Source of the DNA: Serratia sp. H1w
Lineage (GTDB): Bacteria; Pseudomonadota; Gammaproteobacteria; Enterobacterales; Enterobacteriaceae
DNA: 64,000 bases
Assembly (NCBI RefSeq): GCF_000633355.1
Contig: NZ_AYMQ01000037.1
Location: forward strand, 93,004 to 157,003
Direction of reading: 5' to 3'
Numbering within the stretch: position 1 is the stretch's first letter; each line of letters begins with the position of its first letter. The translations under genes and the position numbers were made by a program. Below, in pieces: positions 1 to 11,889 of this stretch. Below the pieces are notes generated by a model. It was given only the letters and a program-made list of their open reading frames with translations. It ran no database searches and had not been told where the DNA came from.

Positions 1-13
1 CCCGGCGGCGCGT

Positions 14-577
14 CTAACTACGTTCGCTGGCCACGATGTCACGAATATGATGCGGGTGGAATTTGATGGTGACAGTACCGTTGGTGATCGCCAGCGTCGG
101 ATTCGCCAGACGTTCGCCCTCACCTTTAGGTGAACTTTGCTTGAGTTTGATACCCGGCAGCAACAAGGCTTCATCTGCCAGATGATCCAGAGCGCGGGCA
201 TACAACGTGGCGGGATCGCCGCTTAGCACCAGTTCCACATGTTCCCAGCCTTCGTGAGGATAGCGCTTCTCGCCTGGATACGGCAGTTCAATACAGTCAA
301 TCTGCCAGGGGCCGACCTGTATTGGCTCATGGAGATCAAACAGGCAAATCGGCCTGCCGTTAATCATCGTCTCCGACAGCAGCGATCCACATTGCAACAA
401 CCCCTGCCGCCAGCGATCGGCAGTGCTGTTTTGATGGCAACGCAGCGAGATATGGTCAGCACTGAAGTTGGCCAGTTCAAGATGCAGCTGTTGTGCAAAC
501 TGTTCCAGCGCCAGTTGAAAACGAGGTAAATCTAATGTCAGGTCGTTGAGTTCGGCGATCGATGACAAAGTAGTCAT
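14..577 (-). CDS. yecM: YecM, VOC-superfamily protein
   Basis: The 187-residue product resembles enterobacterial YecM, a small cytoplasmic protein with a vicinal-oxygen-chelate-like (glyoxalase) fold whose substrate is not established. Visible conserved parts include ADHISLRC near residue 40, LPYPGEKRYPHEGWEHVELV near 98-117 and the histidine-rich C-terminus TIKFHPHHIRDIV; the scattered His and Glu residues fit a metal site. The gene is complete, with its stop 14 bases from the window edge. It lies divergent from argS, and yecM is also near argS in E. coli. Identification rests on similarity and neighbourhood; the biochemical role is unknown. Confidence 0.85.
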   Translation of the reverse strand: MTTLSSIAELNDLTLDLPRFQLALEQFAQQLHLELANFSADHISLRCHQNSTADRWRQGLLQCGSLLSETMINGRPICLFDLHEPIQVGPWQIDCIELPYPGEKRYPHEGWEHVELVLSGDPATLYARALDHLADEALLLPGIKLKQSSPKGEGERLANPTLAITNGTVTIKFHPHHIRDIVASERS

Positions 578-991
578 AAGTTTCTCAGGCTCTCCAGGAT
601 CTTTGGCAGGCCAATAATCTACACGTCGAGTCGCTCGGAGGCTATGGGTCAGAGAATAAAAATCTAACGGGTAAACATAATGTTGTCTGTTTGACGCTGA
701 GGTCTATTTCCAGCCGAGTTATCCTTCATGAAACACAAAAAAATTAGGAAGAATCTCTTGTCATATTTAATTAAACAAACGATACAAAACATAAGAATGT
801 TTAATGTTTTATCTCTATGCATAAATGAAATAAACCAAAAATTAAATCATCCGAAAAACAAGATTCAAGATATTGTTTTTTATTAAAAAAAATAAGAAAT
901 AATGCGAGGAATCCTAAATAGGATCATTACAATTGATTAGATTGCGCTAATAGGCTAGGTTAGAAGAGTAATTGATTTCGGATAAATAAAC
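578..991. other. AT-rich intergenic region between yecM and the small ORF
   Basis: These 414 bases are strongly AT-rich, with long A and T runs near 750-900, and I see no gene. A possible promoter facing right has TTGATT at 933-938, a 17-base spacer and TAGGTT at 956-961, about 30 bases before the small ORF at 992. A short palindrome, ATCCTAAATAGGAT, sits at 911-924. The yecM promoter must lie here too but I cannot place it. Confidence 0.5.
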
Positions 992-1111
992 ATGACCCTA
1001 TTAGGTATTTCCCTTGTGTTAATAGCCATCGCTGGCTACGCGATTTATCGCCATTTCAGAACTCGCCAGAATAGCGTATTGCGTTCCGGCCGAGGCGGTA
1101 AAAAGCGCTAA
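992..1111 (+). CDS. Small single-span membrane protein (39 aa)
   Basis: An ATG at 992 opens a 39-codon frame ending in TAA at 1109-1111. The peptide begins with a hydrophobic helix ([18 protein letters not shown]) followed by a strongly basic tail ([20 protein letters not shown]), the classic look of a small inner-membrane protein with its positive end in the cytoplasm. A weak GGA lies about ten bases upstream and a plausible promoter lies at 933-961. It is upstream of argS in the same orientation. I do not recognise a family, so function is unknown; the composition makes a chance ORF less likely. Confidence 0.55.
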   Translation: MTLLGISLVLIAIAGYAIYRHFRTRQNSVLRSGRGGKKR

Positions 1112-1419
1112 CGCTTCTTCTATCCGCTCCCACCAAATCAATGACCGCGGATGGTTCGATTCACCTGGTTAACTCTTTTTATCTTCAATTTTTCCCTATC
1201 TTTCACCATGCCAGCCCGCGTCAACTACTGACGCGGCGCCGTCAATCAGTTACAATTGCAGGCTGTTTTGTGGTTGAGCGACGCCCCCATTGTGCGGCGT
1301 CGTCCCCGCTGACCTGTAAGTTGCGCCGTCAAGGCGGTTTGCAGTGCAACGGTGTAAAGCCACCTTTTGATCCGGAGGGCGTACTGCACGGCCCTCGTTT
1401 GTCATTTAAGGTAACCCCG
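1112..1419 (+). other. argS upstream region
   Basis: These 308 bases carry no gene I can support. The argS frame stays open upstream as far as 1141, but the first 93 codons read as arginine- and cysteine-rich sequence with no resemblance to arginyl-tRNA synthetase, so I treat this as untranslated leader. I see no recognisable riboswitch or leader peptide. Confidence 0.5.
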
Positions 1420-3150
1420 GTGAATATTCAGGCTCTTCTATCAGATAAGGTCAGCCAGGCGCTGATTGCCGCAGGTGCGCCTGCCGATTGCGAAGCTCAG
1501 GTTCGTCAGTCCGCGAAAGCACAATTTGGTGATTATCAGGCCAACGGCGTCATGTCCGTTGCCAAAACTCTTGGTATGCCGCCACGACAACTGGCAGAGA
1601 AAGTCGTGCAACTGCTGGAGCTGGGTGAAATCAGCAGCAAAGTAGAAATTGCCGGCCCGGGCTTTATCAATATTTTCCTGAACAGCGAATGGGTGGCCCG
1701 CCAGGCCGATGCTACCCTGGCCGCGCCTAAGCTGGGCATTGCTCCGGTTAAACAGCAAACCATCGTTATCGACTATTCTGCGCCCAACGTGGCGAAAGAA
1801 ATGCACGTGGGCCACCTGCGCTCCACCATTATTGGTGATGCCGCAGCCCGTACTCAGGAATTCCTGGGTCACAAAGTGGTACGTGCCAACCATGTGGGCG
1901 ACTGGGGTACCCAGTTCGGCATGCTGATCGCCTACCTGGAAAAAATGCAAAACGAACATGCCAGCGATATGGGGCTGTCGGATTTGGAGCAATTTTACCG
2001 CGAAGCCAAGAAAAACTACGACGAGGACGAAGACTTCGCTCTGCGCGCCCGTGGTTACGTGGTGAAACTGCAAGGCGGCGACGAATACTGTCTGAAGATG
2101 TGGCGCAAACTGGTGGACATCACCATGGCGCAGAACCAACTGACCTATAACCGTCTGAACGTCACCCTGACCGAAGATGACGTGATGGGTGAAAGCCTGT
2201 ACAACGCCATGTTGCCGGAAATCGTAGCGGACCTGAAAGCCAAAGGGCTGGCGGTAGAAAGCGAAGGCGCTACCGTAGTCTTCCTGGACGAGTACAAGAA
2301 TAAAGATGGCGATCCGATGGGTGTCATCATCCAGAAGAAAGATGGCGGCTATCTGTATACCACCACCGACATCGCCTGTGCCAAATACCGCTACGAGACT
2401 CTGGGTGCCGATCGTGTCCTCTATTACATCGATTCACGCCAGCATCAGCACCTGATGCAAGCCTGGACCATCGTGCGCAAAGCGGGCTACGTGCCAGAAT
2501 CGGTTTCTCTGGAACACCACATGTTCGGCATGATGCTGGGTAAAGACGGCAAGCCGTTCAAAACCCGTTCTGGTGGCACCATCAAACTGACGGATCTGTT
2601 AGATGAAGCGGTTGAACGCGCCAGCAAGCTGATCGCCGAGAAGAACCCGGATATGCCTGCCGATGAAATACAGCATCTGGCAAACGCGGTAGGTATTGGT
2701 GCGGTGAAATATGCCGACCTGTCGAAAAGCCGTACCACGGACTACATCTTCGATTGGGACAATATGCTGACCTTCGAGGGTAACACCGCGCCGTATATGC
2801 AGTATGCCTATACCCGCGTTGCTTCGGTGTTCAAGCGCGCTGGCGTGGATGAAAGCAACCTGACGCTGCCGTTGGTGATGACCGAAGAGCGTGAAGTTGC
2901 GCTGGCCACTCGCCTGCTGCAGTTCGAAGAAACCCTCACCGTGGTCGCTCGCGAAGGCACACCGCACGTGATGTGTACCTATCTGTACGACCTTGCGGGG
3001 CTGTTCTCCGGCTTCTATGAGCATTGCCAGATCCTTAATGCCGATAGCGAAGAGGCTCGTCAGAGCCGGCTGAAGTTGGCTCTGCTGACCGCCAAGACGT
3101 TGAAAACCGGTCTGGAAACGCTCGGGATCGAAACCGTCGAACGTATGTAA
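1420..3150 (+). CDS. argS: Arginyl-tRNA synthetase
   Basis: ArgS is a cytoplasmic class I synthetase that charges tRNA-Arg with arginine using ATP. From a GTG at 1420 the protein is 576 residues, against 577 in E. coli, and begins [11 protein letters not shown] as the family does. AAGG lies about ten bases upstream. The HIGH-type motif appears as HVGHLRS in [19 protein letters not shown], and the C-terminal DALR anticodon-binding region ends LGIETVERM. The open frame runs 93 codons further upstream, but those codons show no family similarity. The gene is single and ends at a strong two-way terminator facing murJ. Confidence 0.97.
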   Translation: MNIQALLSDKVSQALIAAGAPADCEAQVRQSAKAQFGDYQANGVMSVAKTLGMPPRQLAEKVVQLLELGEISSKVEIAGPGFINIFLNSEWVARQADATLAAPKLGIAPVKQQTIVIDYSAPNVAKEMHVGHLRSTIIGDAAARTQEFLGHKVVRANHVGDWGTQFGMLIAYLEKMQNEHASDMGLSDLEQFYREAKKNYDEDEDFALRARGYVVKLQGGDEYCLKMWRKLVDITMAQNQLTYNRLNVTLTEDDVMGESLYNAMLPEIVADLKAKGLAVESEGATVVFLDEYKNKDGDPMGVIIQKKDGGYLYTTTDIACAKYRYETLGADRVLYYIDSRQHQHLMQAWTIVRKAGYVPESVSLEHHMFGMMLGKDGKPFKTRSGGTIKLTDLLDEAVERASKLIAEKNPDMPADEIQHLANAVGIGAVKYADLSKSRTTDYIFDWDNMLTFEGNTAPYMQYAYTRVASVFKRAGVDESNLTLPLVMTEEREVALATRLLQFEETLTVVAREGTPHVMCTYLYDLAGLFSGFYEHCQILNADSEEARQSRLKLALLTAKTLKTGLETLGIETVERM

Positions 3151-3160
3151 GCCAAACCCT

Positions 3161-3200
3161 AGCAATAAAAAAGGTCGCGATTGCGACCTTTTTTATTGCT
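3161..3200. terminator. Bidirectional intrinsic terminator between argS and murJ
   Basis: A perfect 18-base-pair stem (3161-3178 with 3183-3200) closes a four-base loop. It is flanked by an A run on the left and a T run on the right, so it can end transcripts from both convergent genes. Confidence 0.9.
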
Positions 3201-3230
3201 GTCAACCTGACTACATTGCCAAATTGGTAG

Positions 3231-3250
3231 GGGTCGAACATGTTCGACCC
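3231..3250. repeat. 20-bp perfect palindrome
   Basis: GGGTCGAACATGTTCGACCC reads the same on both strands. It is followed by TGATTATCCAG, which recurs next to another GC hairpin near 19258. It looks like a small dispersed intergenic palindrome; function unknown. Confidence 0.6.
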
Positions 3251-3309
3251 GATTTAATTCACTGATTATCCAGTCGGGCTACATTTAAAGCGGGTTGCAA
3301 TATCAGCAC

Positions 3310-4845
3310 TCACTCTACCCGCCGGGCAAAGTCCCGAGGGCGGAATCCAAGTAGCCCCAACACCGCAAAGTAAGTCACAATTCCCGCCACTACCACGACC
3401 GATAAACGCAGCAAACGAGCCAGCATATTGCCCTGATCCCAGTCAGGCATCAGCCCCATCACGCCCAACAATACCGCAGCCATCACCAGCACGGCGACTA
3501 CCAGCTTGAACAGGAACATCCCCCAGCCGGGTTGCGGTTGGAAAATATCCTGCTTGCGCAGTTGCCAATACAGCAAGGAAGCGTTCAAACAAGCACCCAG
3601 ACCAATCGACAGCGAAAGCCCGGCATGTTTCAGTGGGCCGATAAATATCAGGTTCATCACCTGGGTCAGGATCAGGGTAATGATGGCAATCTTGACCGGC
3701 GTTTTAATGTCCTGGCGCGAATAGAAACCCGGTGCCAGCACTTTCACCACGATCAGGCCCATCAGGCCGACCGAATAGGCCACCAGCGCGCGCTGGGTCA
3801 TCGCCGCATCAAAGGCGCTGAACTTGCCGTATTGGAACAGCGATACGGTAAGCGGCTTGGCCAAAATGCCCAGCGCGATGGCGCTCGGCAAAGCCAGCAC
3901 AAAGCACAGGCGCAGGCCCCAATCCATCAGACGGTTATATTGGTCGTGGTTACCACTGGAGAAGCTTTTCGCCAGCGACGGTAACAAGATGGTTCCCAAT
4001 GCCACGCCCAACACCCCAGACGGAAACTCCATCAGGCGGTCAGCGTAATACATCCACGAAACCGAGCCGGAAACCAGGAACGACGCGAAGATGGTGTTGA
4101 TGATCAGCGAGATCTGGCTGACCGAAACCCCAAGAATAGCGGGCCCCATTTGGCGCATCACGCGCCATACGCCAGCGTCATTCAGCTTCAGGCGCGGCAG
4201 GACCAGCATGCCGATTTTCTTGAGGTGCGGCAATTGATAGCCCAGTTGCAGCACGCCCCCTACCACCACAGCCCAAGCCAAAGCCAGCACCGGCGGGTTG
4301 AAATACGGCGCGGCAAACAGCGCAAAGCCGATCATGCTGACGTTCAGCAGCGTCGGCGCAAACGCCGGGATGGAGAAACGGTTCCAGGTATTGAGGATCG
4401 CCCCCACCAGCGAGGCCAGCGAAATCAGCAGGATATAGGGGAAAGTGATACGCAACAGCGACGAGGTCAGGGCAAACTTATCCGGCGTATCGACAAACCC
4501 CGGGGCGGTAATGAAGATCACCCAAGGCGCGGCCAGCATGCCGATCACAGTCACTACTGCCAACACCAGCGTCAACAGCCCGGAAACGTAGGCAACAAAG
4601 GTACGGGTTGCCTCTTCCCCCTGCTGGCTTTTATATTCCGCCAGGATCGGCACAAAGGCCTGAGAGAATGCGCCTTCCGCAAAGATACGCCGTAACAGAT
4701 TGGGCAGCTTGAACGCCACAAAGAAGGCATCCGTCGCCATCCCTGCCCCAAACACGCGTGCCACAATGGCATCACGCGCAAAGCCCAGCACCCGCGAAAA
4801 CATGGTCATCGAGCTAACGGCTGCCAGTGATTTAAGTAGATTCAT
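3310..4845 (-). CDS. murJ: Lipid II flippase MurJ
   Basis: MurJ (formerly MviN) is the essential inner-membrane flippase that moves lipid II to the periplasmic side for peptidoglycan synthesis. From the ATG at 4845 the protein is 511 residues, the E. coli length, starting [21 protein letters not shown] longer open frame to 4890 adds 15 unrelated residues and is not used. About 14 hydrophobic segments are visible, and the conserved stretch [16 protein letters not shown] follows the first helices. It is the last gene of a rimJ-yceH-yceM-murJ set, the same order as in E. coli, with about 120 bases before it. Confidence 0.97.
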   Translation of the reverse strand: MNLLKSLAAVSSMTMFSRVLGFARDAIVARVFGAGMATDAFFVAFKLPNLLRRIFAEGAFSQAFVPILAEYKSQQGEEATRTFVAYVSGLLTLVLAVVTVIGMLAAPWVIFITAPGFVDTPDKFALTSSLLRITFPYILLISLASLVGAILNTWNRFSIPAFAPTLLNVSMIGFALFAAPYFNPPVLALAWAVVVGGVLQLGYQLPHLKKIGMLVLPRLKLNDAGVWRVMRQMGPAILGVSVSQISLIINTIFASFLVSGSVSWMYYADRLMEFPSGVLGVALGTILLPSLAKSFSSGNHDQYNRLMDWGLRLCFVLALPSAIALGILAKPLTVSLFQYGKFSAFDAAMTQRALVAYSVGLMGLIVVKVLAPGFYSRQDIKTPVKIAIITLILTQVMNLIFIGPLKHAGLSLSIGLGACLNASLLYWQLRKQDIFQPQPGWGMFLFKLVVAVLVMAAVLLGVMGLMPDWDQGNMLARLLRLSVVVVAGIVTYFAVLGLLGFRPRDFARRVE

Positions 4846-4964
4846 GTGGTTTTTCTGATGTGTACGACTGGTAAATATCAACGCCTGCATTGGCAGGCGT
4901 CAGTGGAGTGGCGTTAGTCTACGGATCCACGCCGGTAATAGCTACCGCCATATGTTACATGGGG

Positions 4965-5882
4965 TTAACTGGCATCACGCAGCATTTGCTCGATCAGCCG
5001 CTGGGCGTAAATGGCCTGTTCTCCCGATGTTTCCGGTACGGTCTGGTTGCTGACGGCCTGAATAAAATGGTGTACCGCACCGGCAAAACCGCGTTGCTCC
5101 AGCGTGGTTTGCCAACCAGGGGCCGGTTTCTCGACGATACCTTGCTGGTCTTCCTGCAGCCATTGGCGCATATCGTTCAACTGATAGACTGCGCCAGAGG
5201 TGACTGCCTGCACGCTCTCCCGTTGGCTACCGGCACGGCGGTGCATGCTGGTGGTGACAAGGGTATCGCCACAGGCAAAATGGTGTTCCGCGTAAAGCAT
5301 CTCGCCCGCTTCGTTAGCGCGCAGTTGCCCACTCTGCAAGCTGGCGTTACCGTGCGCCAGCCATAGTGCGGTATCCACTACATGCAGATAGTCATCCAAC
5401 AGGGTAAAGCGCAGATCTTTTGGCCCCACGCTATCGGCACGGTGTTTATCCATGCGGATCGAGGCGGGCAACTGCATTTGCTGTTTCAACTGGCGATACA
5501 GCGGCGCAAAACGGCGGTTGAAGCCCACCATCAGTGCCAAGCCCTGCTTCTCAGCCTGTGCGATTAACTGCTCGCTTTGCTCCAGGGTTTCCGCCAGCGG
5601 TTTATCAACATAGACATGCACGCCCTGAGCCAGCAACTCGCCGACCACCTGAAAATGGCTGGCCGTACTGCTGTGCACGAACACGGCATCACACTGTTGT
5701 GCCAGACTATCGAGGCGAGAAAAACAAGGCATGCGATAGCTGTCGCAGACTGGCTGGGCTTTGTGCTGACTCGGTGAGAAACCGCCGATAAGCTGCCAGT
5801 CCGCCGCCTGAGTCAATAGTGGCAGGTAAGCCTTTTGCGCTATACCGCCCAAACCCACTACCCCGATGCGCAGTTTACTCAT
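4965..5882 (-). CDS. yceM: Gfo/Idh/MocA-family oxidoreductase YceM
   Basis: The 305-residue protein has an N-terminal Rossmann fold ([17 protein letters not shown], residues 5-21) and the family signature [15 protein letters not shown] near residue 92, where the lysine is the usual catalytic residue of Gfo/Idh/MocA dehydrogenases. It is the enterobacterial YceM (MviM), a probable NAD(P)-dependent sugar-type dehydrogenase with no established substrate. Its start overlaps the end of yceH by eight bases, showing translational coupling, and murJ follows. The family call is secure; the reaction is not known. Confidence 0.92.
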   Translation of the reverse strand: MSKLRIGVVGLGGIAQKAYLPLLTQAADWQLIGGFSPSQHKAQPVCDSYRMPCFSRLDSLAQQCDAVFVHSSTASHFQVVGELLAQGVHVYVDKPLAETLEQSEQLIAQAEKQGLALMVGFNRRFAPLYRQLKQQMQLPASIRMDKHRADSVGPKDLRFTLLDDYLHVVDTALWLAHGNASLQSGQLRANEAGEMLYAEHHFACGDTLVTTSMHRRAGSQRESVQAVTSGAVYQLNDMRQWLQEDQQGIVEKPAPGWQTTLEQRGFAGAVHHFIQAVSNQTVPETSGEQAIYAQRLIEQMLRDAS

Positions 5883-6519
5883 CCTGACCCCGCGCCAGCA
5901 GTTGCTGGATCTGTTGCTTTAATTCGGCGACTTCGGCTTCCAGTTGTGCAACCCGCCACGCCAATTCGCCATTATTGGCTTCTTCTGCCTCAGCGGGTGC
6001 TGCCTCAATCTGGCCGCTGAACAGGTGCATAAACCGGCTTTCACGCTTGCCTGGTTCACGCGGCAGGCGCACCACGAAGGGGCCGTCCTCACGGGTCGTC
6101 AACTGTTGCAGAACTTCTTCTACTTCGCTGACATCGCTGAACTCATGCATCCGGTTGGTGCGGGTACGCAGTTCTCCCGGCGTCTGTGCGCCACGTAATA
6201 ACAGGGTCGCAATCACCGCCAGTTCGGCCGGTGACAGTTTCAGTTGACCGAACTCGGAGTTGCAAAAACGCTGCTCATACTTCACCACGCGGTTGCCAAA
6301 GCCACTCAAGGTGCGCAGGAAGTGTCTTCTCAACAGTAAATCAAGCTGCTGCTGCACTTCGCTTTCCGACAGATCCATCACCGGTTCGCGGTTGGTTTTT
6401 TGATTACAGGCCAGCGTAATGGCGTTCAGCGAAAGGGGATATTGGTCAGGCGTGGTCACCTGTTTTTCCATCATGCAGCCGATCACTCGGGCTTCTTTGG
6501 CGTTTAATTCATATTTCAT
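5875..6519 (-). CDS. yceH: DUF480 winged-helix protein YceH
   Basis: This 214-residue protein matches YceH (UPF0502/DUF480), which has tandem winged-helix domains. Typical family text is visible: [20 protein letters not shown] at the start, [20 protein letters not shown] in the first domain and [16 protein letters not shown] in the second. A coiled-coil-like tail follows from about residue 190 ([16 protein letters not shown]). It lies ten bases downstream of rimJ and overlaps yceM. The fold suggests DNA or protein binding, but no function is established. Confidence 0.93.
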   Translation of the reverse strand: MKYELNAKEARVIGCMMEKQVTTPDQYPLSLNAITLACNQKTNREPVMDLSESEVQQQLDLLLRRHFLRTLSGFGNRVVKYEQRFCNSEFGQLKLSPAELAVIATLLLRGAQTPGELRTRTNRMHEFSDVSEVEEVLQQLTTREDGPFVVRLPREPGKRESRFMHLFSGQIEAAPAEAEEANNGELAWRVAQLEAEVAELKQQIQQLLARGQDE

Positions 6520-6529
6520 GTTTACGGCC

Positions 6530-7114
6530 TCAGCGTGGTGGTAGCCACTCTTTATTGGTCAATGCGGTCAGCACATGATCCTGCCACTGTCCGTCGATCA
6601 GCAGGTAATCCTTGGCATAGCCTTCACGTTCAAAACCCAGCCGGGTCAGTAACCCACCGCTGCGGTGGTTGTGCGGCATATAGTTGGCCATAATGCGATG
6701 CATCCGCTGTTGGCGCTGCATATACCGGATAGACGTTTGCAACGCCTCATACATCAGCCCCTGCCCCTGCCACTTTTCACCCAGGGAATACCCCAGGAAA
6801 CAGGCATGGAACGAACCGCGCAGCACATTACTGAAGTTGGCGACGCCGCACACTTGATGTTCTTCCGGATCGAGCAGGATAAAATAGTAGGCACTGCCCT
6901 GCTTTTGCATTTCAGTGATCATACCCAGGCGAGCTTGCCAGCCAGAGGGATAACAGTGACTATCATCGCGTACCGGCTCCCAGGGCTTCAGAAACGCCCG
7001 GTTTTCGGCATAGTATTCGGCCAACCGGTAGGCATCGCGTTCGTGGACTAAACGGACGACCAGCCGGTCGGTGGTAAGGCGTACTTTCGGTGATGCAGAG
7101 CGATAGCCAAACAT
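6530..7114 (-). CDS. rimJ: Ribosomal protein uS5 N-alanine acetyltransferase RimJ
   Basis: RimJ is a GNAT-family enzyme that acetylates the N-terminal alanine of ribosomal protein S5 using acetyl-CoA. The 194-residue product follows the E. coli protein closely (MFGYRS at the start, [19 protein letters not shown] in the middle, [14 protein letters not shown] as the acetyl-CoA loop). Two ATG codons stand in tandem at 7117 and 7114; I chose the second because it matches the E. coli start and sits better spaced from the GGGGGA ribosome-binding site. It heads the rimJ-yceH-yceM-murJ set. Confidence 0.95.
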   Translation of the reverse strand: MFGYRSASPKVRLTTDRLVVRLVHERDAYRLAEYYAENRAFLKPWEPVRDDSHCYPSGWQARLGMITEMQKQGSAYYFILLDPEEHQVCGVANFSNVLRGSFHACFLGYSLGEKWQGQGLMYEALQTSIRYMQRQQRMHRIMANYMPHNHRSGGLLTRLGFEREGYAKDYLLIDGQWQDHVLTALTNKEWLPPR

Positions 7115-8654
<1,540 letters not shown>

Positions 8655-8823
8655 TTTTTGCCCGGGCGCACCGCTTGCGCCCTATATCTAACGACCTAAT
8701 TTGCCAAAGTTGCTATCCTGATAGTACAAAAACTGGCGCAGAAAGGCTTATTATGGCGCATCATCCCACCACAACCTGCGCAATGGCCCAGGCTGACGGC
8801 TAAACCTGACAACAGGAGCTCGC

Positions 8824-9471
8824 ATGAAACTGTTTATTTACGATCACTGCCCCTACTGCGTAAGAGCCCGCATGATTTTCGGCCTCAAGAATTTGCCCGT
8901 TCGTCTGGTGACCCTGCTAAGCGATGACGAAATCACCCCCACCAGCATGATTGGCAAGAAAATGGCACCGATCCTGCAAAAAGACGACGGCAGCTATCTG
9001 CCCGAAAGCCTGGATATCGTGCATTACGTCGATAACTTGGACGGTAAACCGCTTCTCACGGGGAAAACCAACCCAGCGATCGCCGCCTGGTTGCAACACA
9101 CAGCAACTTACGTCAACAAACTGCTGTTACCGCGCTTTGCCAATGCCGATTTCGAAGAGTTCGCCACTGACAACGCGCGCCGCTATTTCAGCGACAAAAA
9201 ACAGGCGGCCAGCGGCGACTTTGCCGTGTTACTGGCCGACAGTGCCGATCTGATCGCCCAGCTGGAAGAGGATCTGGCCACGCTCTCCCCATTGATTAAG
9301 TCAGCGGAAGCGGTCAATGGTACCCTCAGTGAAGATGATATCCTGCTGTTCCCGGTGTTACGCTCGCTGTCTATCGTGGCTGGCGTAGCCCTGCCGGACA
9401 ATGTGGAAGCCTACCGCAACCGCATGGCACAGCGCGTTGACGTTCCGTTGCTGTTCGATATGGAGCAGTGA
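8824..9471 (+). CDS. grxB: Glutaredoxin 2
   Basis: GrxB is the atypical large glutaredoxin with a thioredoxin-like N-terminal domain and a helical GST-like C-terminal domain; it reduces protein disulfides using glutathione. The 215-residue product has the active site CPYC at residues 9-12 and the cis-proline region KMAPILQKDDGSYLPESLDIV near residues 46-66. AGGAG lies just before the ATG. mdtH lies upstream; the AarF-type gene follows after 31 bases and may be co-transcribed. Confidence 0.96.
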   Translation: MKLFIYDHCPYCVRARMIFGLKNLPVRLVTLLSDDEITPTSMIGKKMAPILQKDDGSYLPESLDIVHYVDNLDGKPLLTGKTNPAIAAWLQHTATYVNKLLLPRFANADFEEFATDNARRYFSDKKQAASGDFAVLLADSADLIAQLEEDLATLSPLIKSAEAVNGTLSEDDILLFPVLRSLSIVAGVALPDNVEAYRNRMAQRVDVPLLFDMEQ

Positions 9472-9502
9472 GTCGCAACGGCGATAAGGGAGTAGCGCGC
9501 AG

Positions 9503-11143
9503 ATGTTAAAAATGGTTTTGGTCACCGCTCGTGACCGTGCCCGGCTGCAAGAAATCTCGTCCGTGTTGATCCGCTACGGCTTGCAGGACGTGATCAGGTT
9601 GCTCGGGCTAGGCAAGTTGCTCGGCGGTCTGAGCGGCAGCGGTGCGGAGAATGATAATCAGACATTACCAGAACGCCTGCGCGCGGCCCTGGAAGCCCTG
9701 GGGCCAACCTTTGTTAAATTCGGCCAGATCCTGGCCACCCGCACCGATCTGCTGGAACAGCGTTGGACCGATGAGTTGGAACGCCTGCATAGCCAGGCCA
9801 CCACTCTCCCTTGGGAAAAGCTGTCCGCGCAGATAACTGCCGATCTGGGGGGCGACCCTCAGCAAGTGTTCGCCCAGTTCGACCCGATCCCGCTAGCCGC
9901 TGCCTCCATGGCGCAAATCTACCGTGCCCGCCTGCACAGCGGTGAATCGGTGGTGGTCAAAGTATTACGCCCTGGATTGGCCAAAACCATTCATGCCGAC
10001 CTGCGACTGCTGGCCTATCTGGCAGAAACCGTCGAACAACAAAGTCCGGCGCTGGCACGTTATCGCCCGCACCAGATGGTGCAAACGTTGGCCACCGCGC
10101 TTAATCATGAACTGGACCTGACGCATGAAGGCAATAATTGTGATCGGGTTGCGGAACACTTCGCCAAACAGCCTGAAGTGGTGATCCCGAAAATTTATTG
10201 GCAGCACTCGTCAAAACGCCTGTTGGTGCAGCAATTCCTGCCCGGCATTGCGCCCGAAAATCCGCAGCAGTTAGCCGCCGCCGGTTTCGACGGCCCGTTG
10301 TTGGCACAACGTGGTGCGCAGGCCTTTATGACCATGGTGCTGGAGCATCGACTTTATCACGCCGATCCTCATCCCGGTAACGTGATGGCCTTGGGTGACA
10401 ACCACGTGGGGTTTATCGATTTTGGCATGGTTGGCCAACTGTCGGAACGACGACGCAATCAGTTACTGCTGTTGCTGCAAGCCATTGCAGAGCGGCAAAG
10501 CGACGGTATCGTCAATACGCTGATCGCCTGGTCCGATAATCAGGAGTTGGATTTGATCGACCTGGAACAGGCCGCGCAGAACTTTCTCGATAAGCAGGCT
10601 TCGACCACGCTAACGCTAGGCAAAGCCCTCACCGACCTCTTGGTGATGGCCCGCGAACATCAACTGCCGTTGCCCCCCGATTTAGTGCTGTTATTCAAGG
10701 CGCTGATCACTGCGGATGGCGTATTGCACCGCCTGGATCCCGCCTTCGATATCGTCGCTACCCTGAACCCCATGTTGCATCAGGTGATGCTCCAGCGTTA
10801 CACCCCCGAAGCGCTGCGCCGCCATGCGCTATTGCTGGGTGGTGAGGCGCTGGATGCCGGAGTGGAACTGCCGCAGGCCATTCGTTTGCTGATGCGCCGG
10901 TTAAAGCAGGGCAAGATCGATGCCGAGATCAACGTCAAGAACCTCAGCCAACTCAGTAAGGCGCTGGAGCGCTCGGCGGTAACGTTGGCTATTGCAATCG
11001 TGACGGCTGCCTTCGCGCTGGGGCTCGCCCCCTATCTTATGCGCTCCACTAGCGAGCTATGGGGCATTCCTCTGTTCCCGGCACTCGGCGGGCTAACCTG
11101 CCTTGGGGGAGTCGTATTGTTGGTGTGGCGGCTGCGGCGTTAA
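9503..11143 (+). CDS. AarF/UbiB-family (ABC1) atypical kinase
   Basis: The 546-residue protein is an ABC1/ADCK/UbiB-type atypical kinase. Hallmarks are GPTFVKFGQILATRTDLL (the KxGQ segment, about residues 68-85), the alanine-rich loop AAASMAQIYRA, a VVVKVLRPG lysine segment, HADPHPGN and FIDFGMVG. Two hydrophobic segments at the C-terminus (about 490-546) would anchor it in the membrane. It is not in the ubiE-ubiJ-ubiB context, so it is probably a paralogue of UbiB rather than the ubiquinone-synthesis protein itself. Members bind ATP and act in quinone or lipid biology; the substrate here is unknown. Confidence 0.85.
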   Translation: MLKMVLVTARDRARLQEISSVLIRYGLQDVIRLLGLGKLLGGLSGSGAENDNQTLPERLRAALEALGPTFVKFGQILATRTDLLEQRWTDELERLHSQATTLPWEKLSAQITADLGGDPQQVFAQFDPIPLAAASMAQIYRARLHSGESVVVKVLRPGLAKTIHADLRLLAYLAETVEQQSPALARYRPHQMVQTLATALNHELDLTHEGNNCDRVAEHFAKQPEVVIPKIYWQHSSKRLLVQQFLPGIAPENPQQLAAAGFDGPLLAQRGAQAFMTMVLEHRLYHADPHPGNVMALGDNHVGFIDFGMVGQLSERRRNQLLLLLQAIAERQSDGIVNTLIAWSDNQELDLIDLEQAAQNFLDKQASTTLTLGKALTDLLVMAREHQLPLPPDLVLLFKALITADGVLHRLDPAFDIVATLNPMLHQVMLQRYTPEALRRHALLLGGEALDAGVELPQAIRLLMRRLKQGKIDAEINVKNLSQLSKALERSAVTLAIAIVTAAFALGLAPYLMRSTSELWGIPLFPALGGLTCLGGVVLLVWRLRR

Positions 11144-11288
11144 GCAATTTCAGCCTTATCCGAATAGGTAAAAAGCCCGTTGTGCCGCGTCATCTGTTAT
11201 CCTGCACCCCATGAATTTTTCTTTTGCTGGCAGTTAGGTTGCAAGATTTATACTGCCGCATTTCCGTTGTCCGCTTTACGAGGTTTGA

Positions 11289-11852
11289 ATGAAGAAGATC
11301 CTGATGGGCGTAGCCGCCCTGGTATTTGCCGGTACGCTTATCGGCTGCAACCAGCTTACCCAATACAGCGTCAGCGAGCAGGAAGTGAACAATTACCTGC
11401 AAAAACACAATGACTACCAAAAGCAGATCGGCGTACCGGGGCTGGTTGATGCCAATATCGTATTAACCCAGTTGCAGAGCCAGATTGGCCGTACTGAACC
11501 TAACAAGGTAACGCTGTCTGGTAATGCCAAGGTCAACATCACCTCGATCCTCGGCCCGCAGGCCGCCGATTTACAGCTGACGTTGAAAGCGCAACCGGTC
11601 TACGACCCGGAAAAGGGCGCGATTTTCCTCAAAGAGATGGAGTTGGTTGATTACCAGGTACAGCCGGAGAAGATGGATACGGTGATGAAGGCGTTATCGC
11701 CTTATCTCAATCAGTCACTGAAATCCTATTTCGATCAGAAACCGGTTTATGTGCTGAACCCGGATAACAGCAAAACGGAAGCGCTGGCGCGCAAGCTGGC
11801 CAAAGGGTTGGAAGTGAAGCCGGGTCAGTTGGTGATCCCGTTCACCGATTAA
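11289..11852 (+). CDS. yceB: DUF1439 lipoprotein YceB
   Basis: The 187-residue product has a lipoprotein signal peptide with lipobox LIGC, the modified cysteine at residue 20 followed by Asn-Gln, consistent with outer-membrane sorting. The rest matches YceB (DUF1439), a small lipoprotein of unknown function with a tubular lipid-binding-like fold. An AGG-containing site lies a few bases before the ATG. It follows the AarF-type gene and converges on ycdY; in E. coli yceB is next to grxB. Confidence 0.92.
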   Translation: MKKILMGVAALVFAGTLIGCNQLTQYSVSEQEVNNYLQKHNDYQKQIGVPGLVDANIVLTQLQSQIGRTEPNKVTLSGNAKVNITSILGPQAADLQLTLKAQPVYDPEKGAIFLKEMELVDYQVQPEKMDTVMKALSPYLNQSLKSYFDQKPVYVLNPDNSKTEALARKLAKGLEVKPGQLVIPFTD

Positions 11853-11859
11853 TCGTTAC

Positions 11860-11881
11860 GGGCGCAGTGCTTGCTGCGCCC
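11860..11881. terminator. Hairpin between convergent yceB and ycdY
   Basis: An eight-base-pair stem GGGCGCAG/CTGCGCCC closes a six-base loop between the two convergent stop codons. There is only a weak T tract, so termination is likely but not certain. Confidence 0.55.
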
Positions 11882-11889
11882 TCAATCAT

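Noticed and set aside
1141..1419. 93-codon upstream extension of the argS frame
   Set aside because: It has no similarity to ArgS, and the GTG at 1420 gives the family length and N-terminus.
2599..3165. Long minus-strand ORF opposite the end of argS
   Set aside because: It is a codon-bias shadow of argS without family similarity or a ribosome-binding site.
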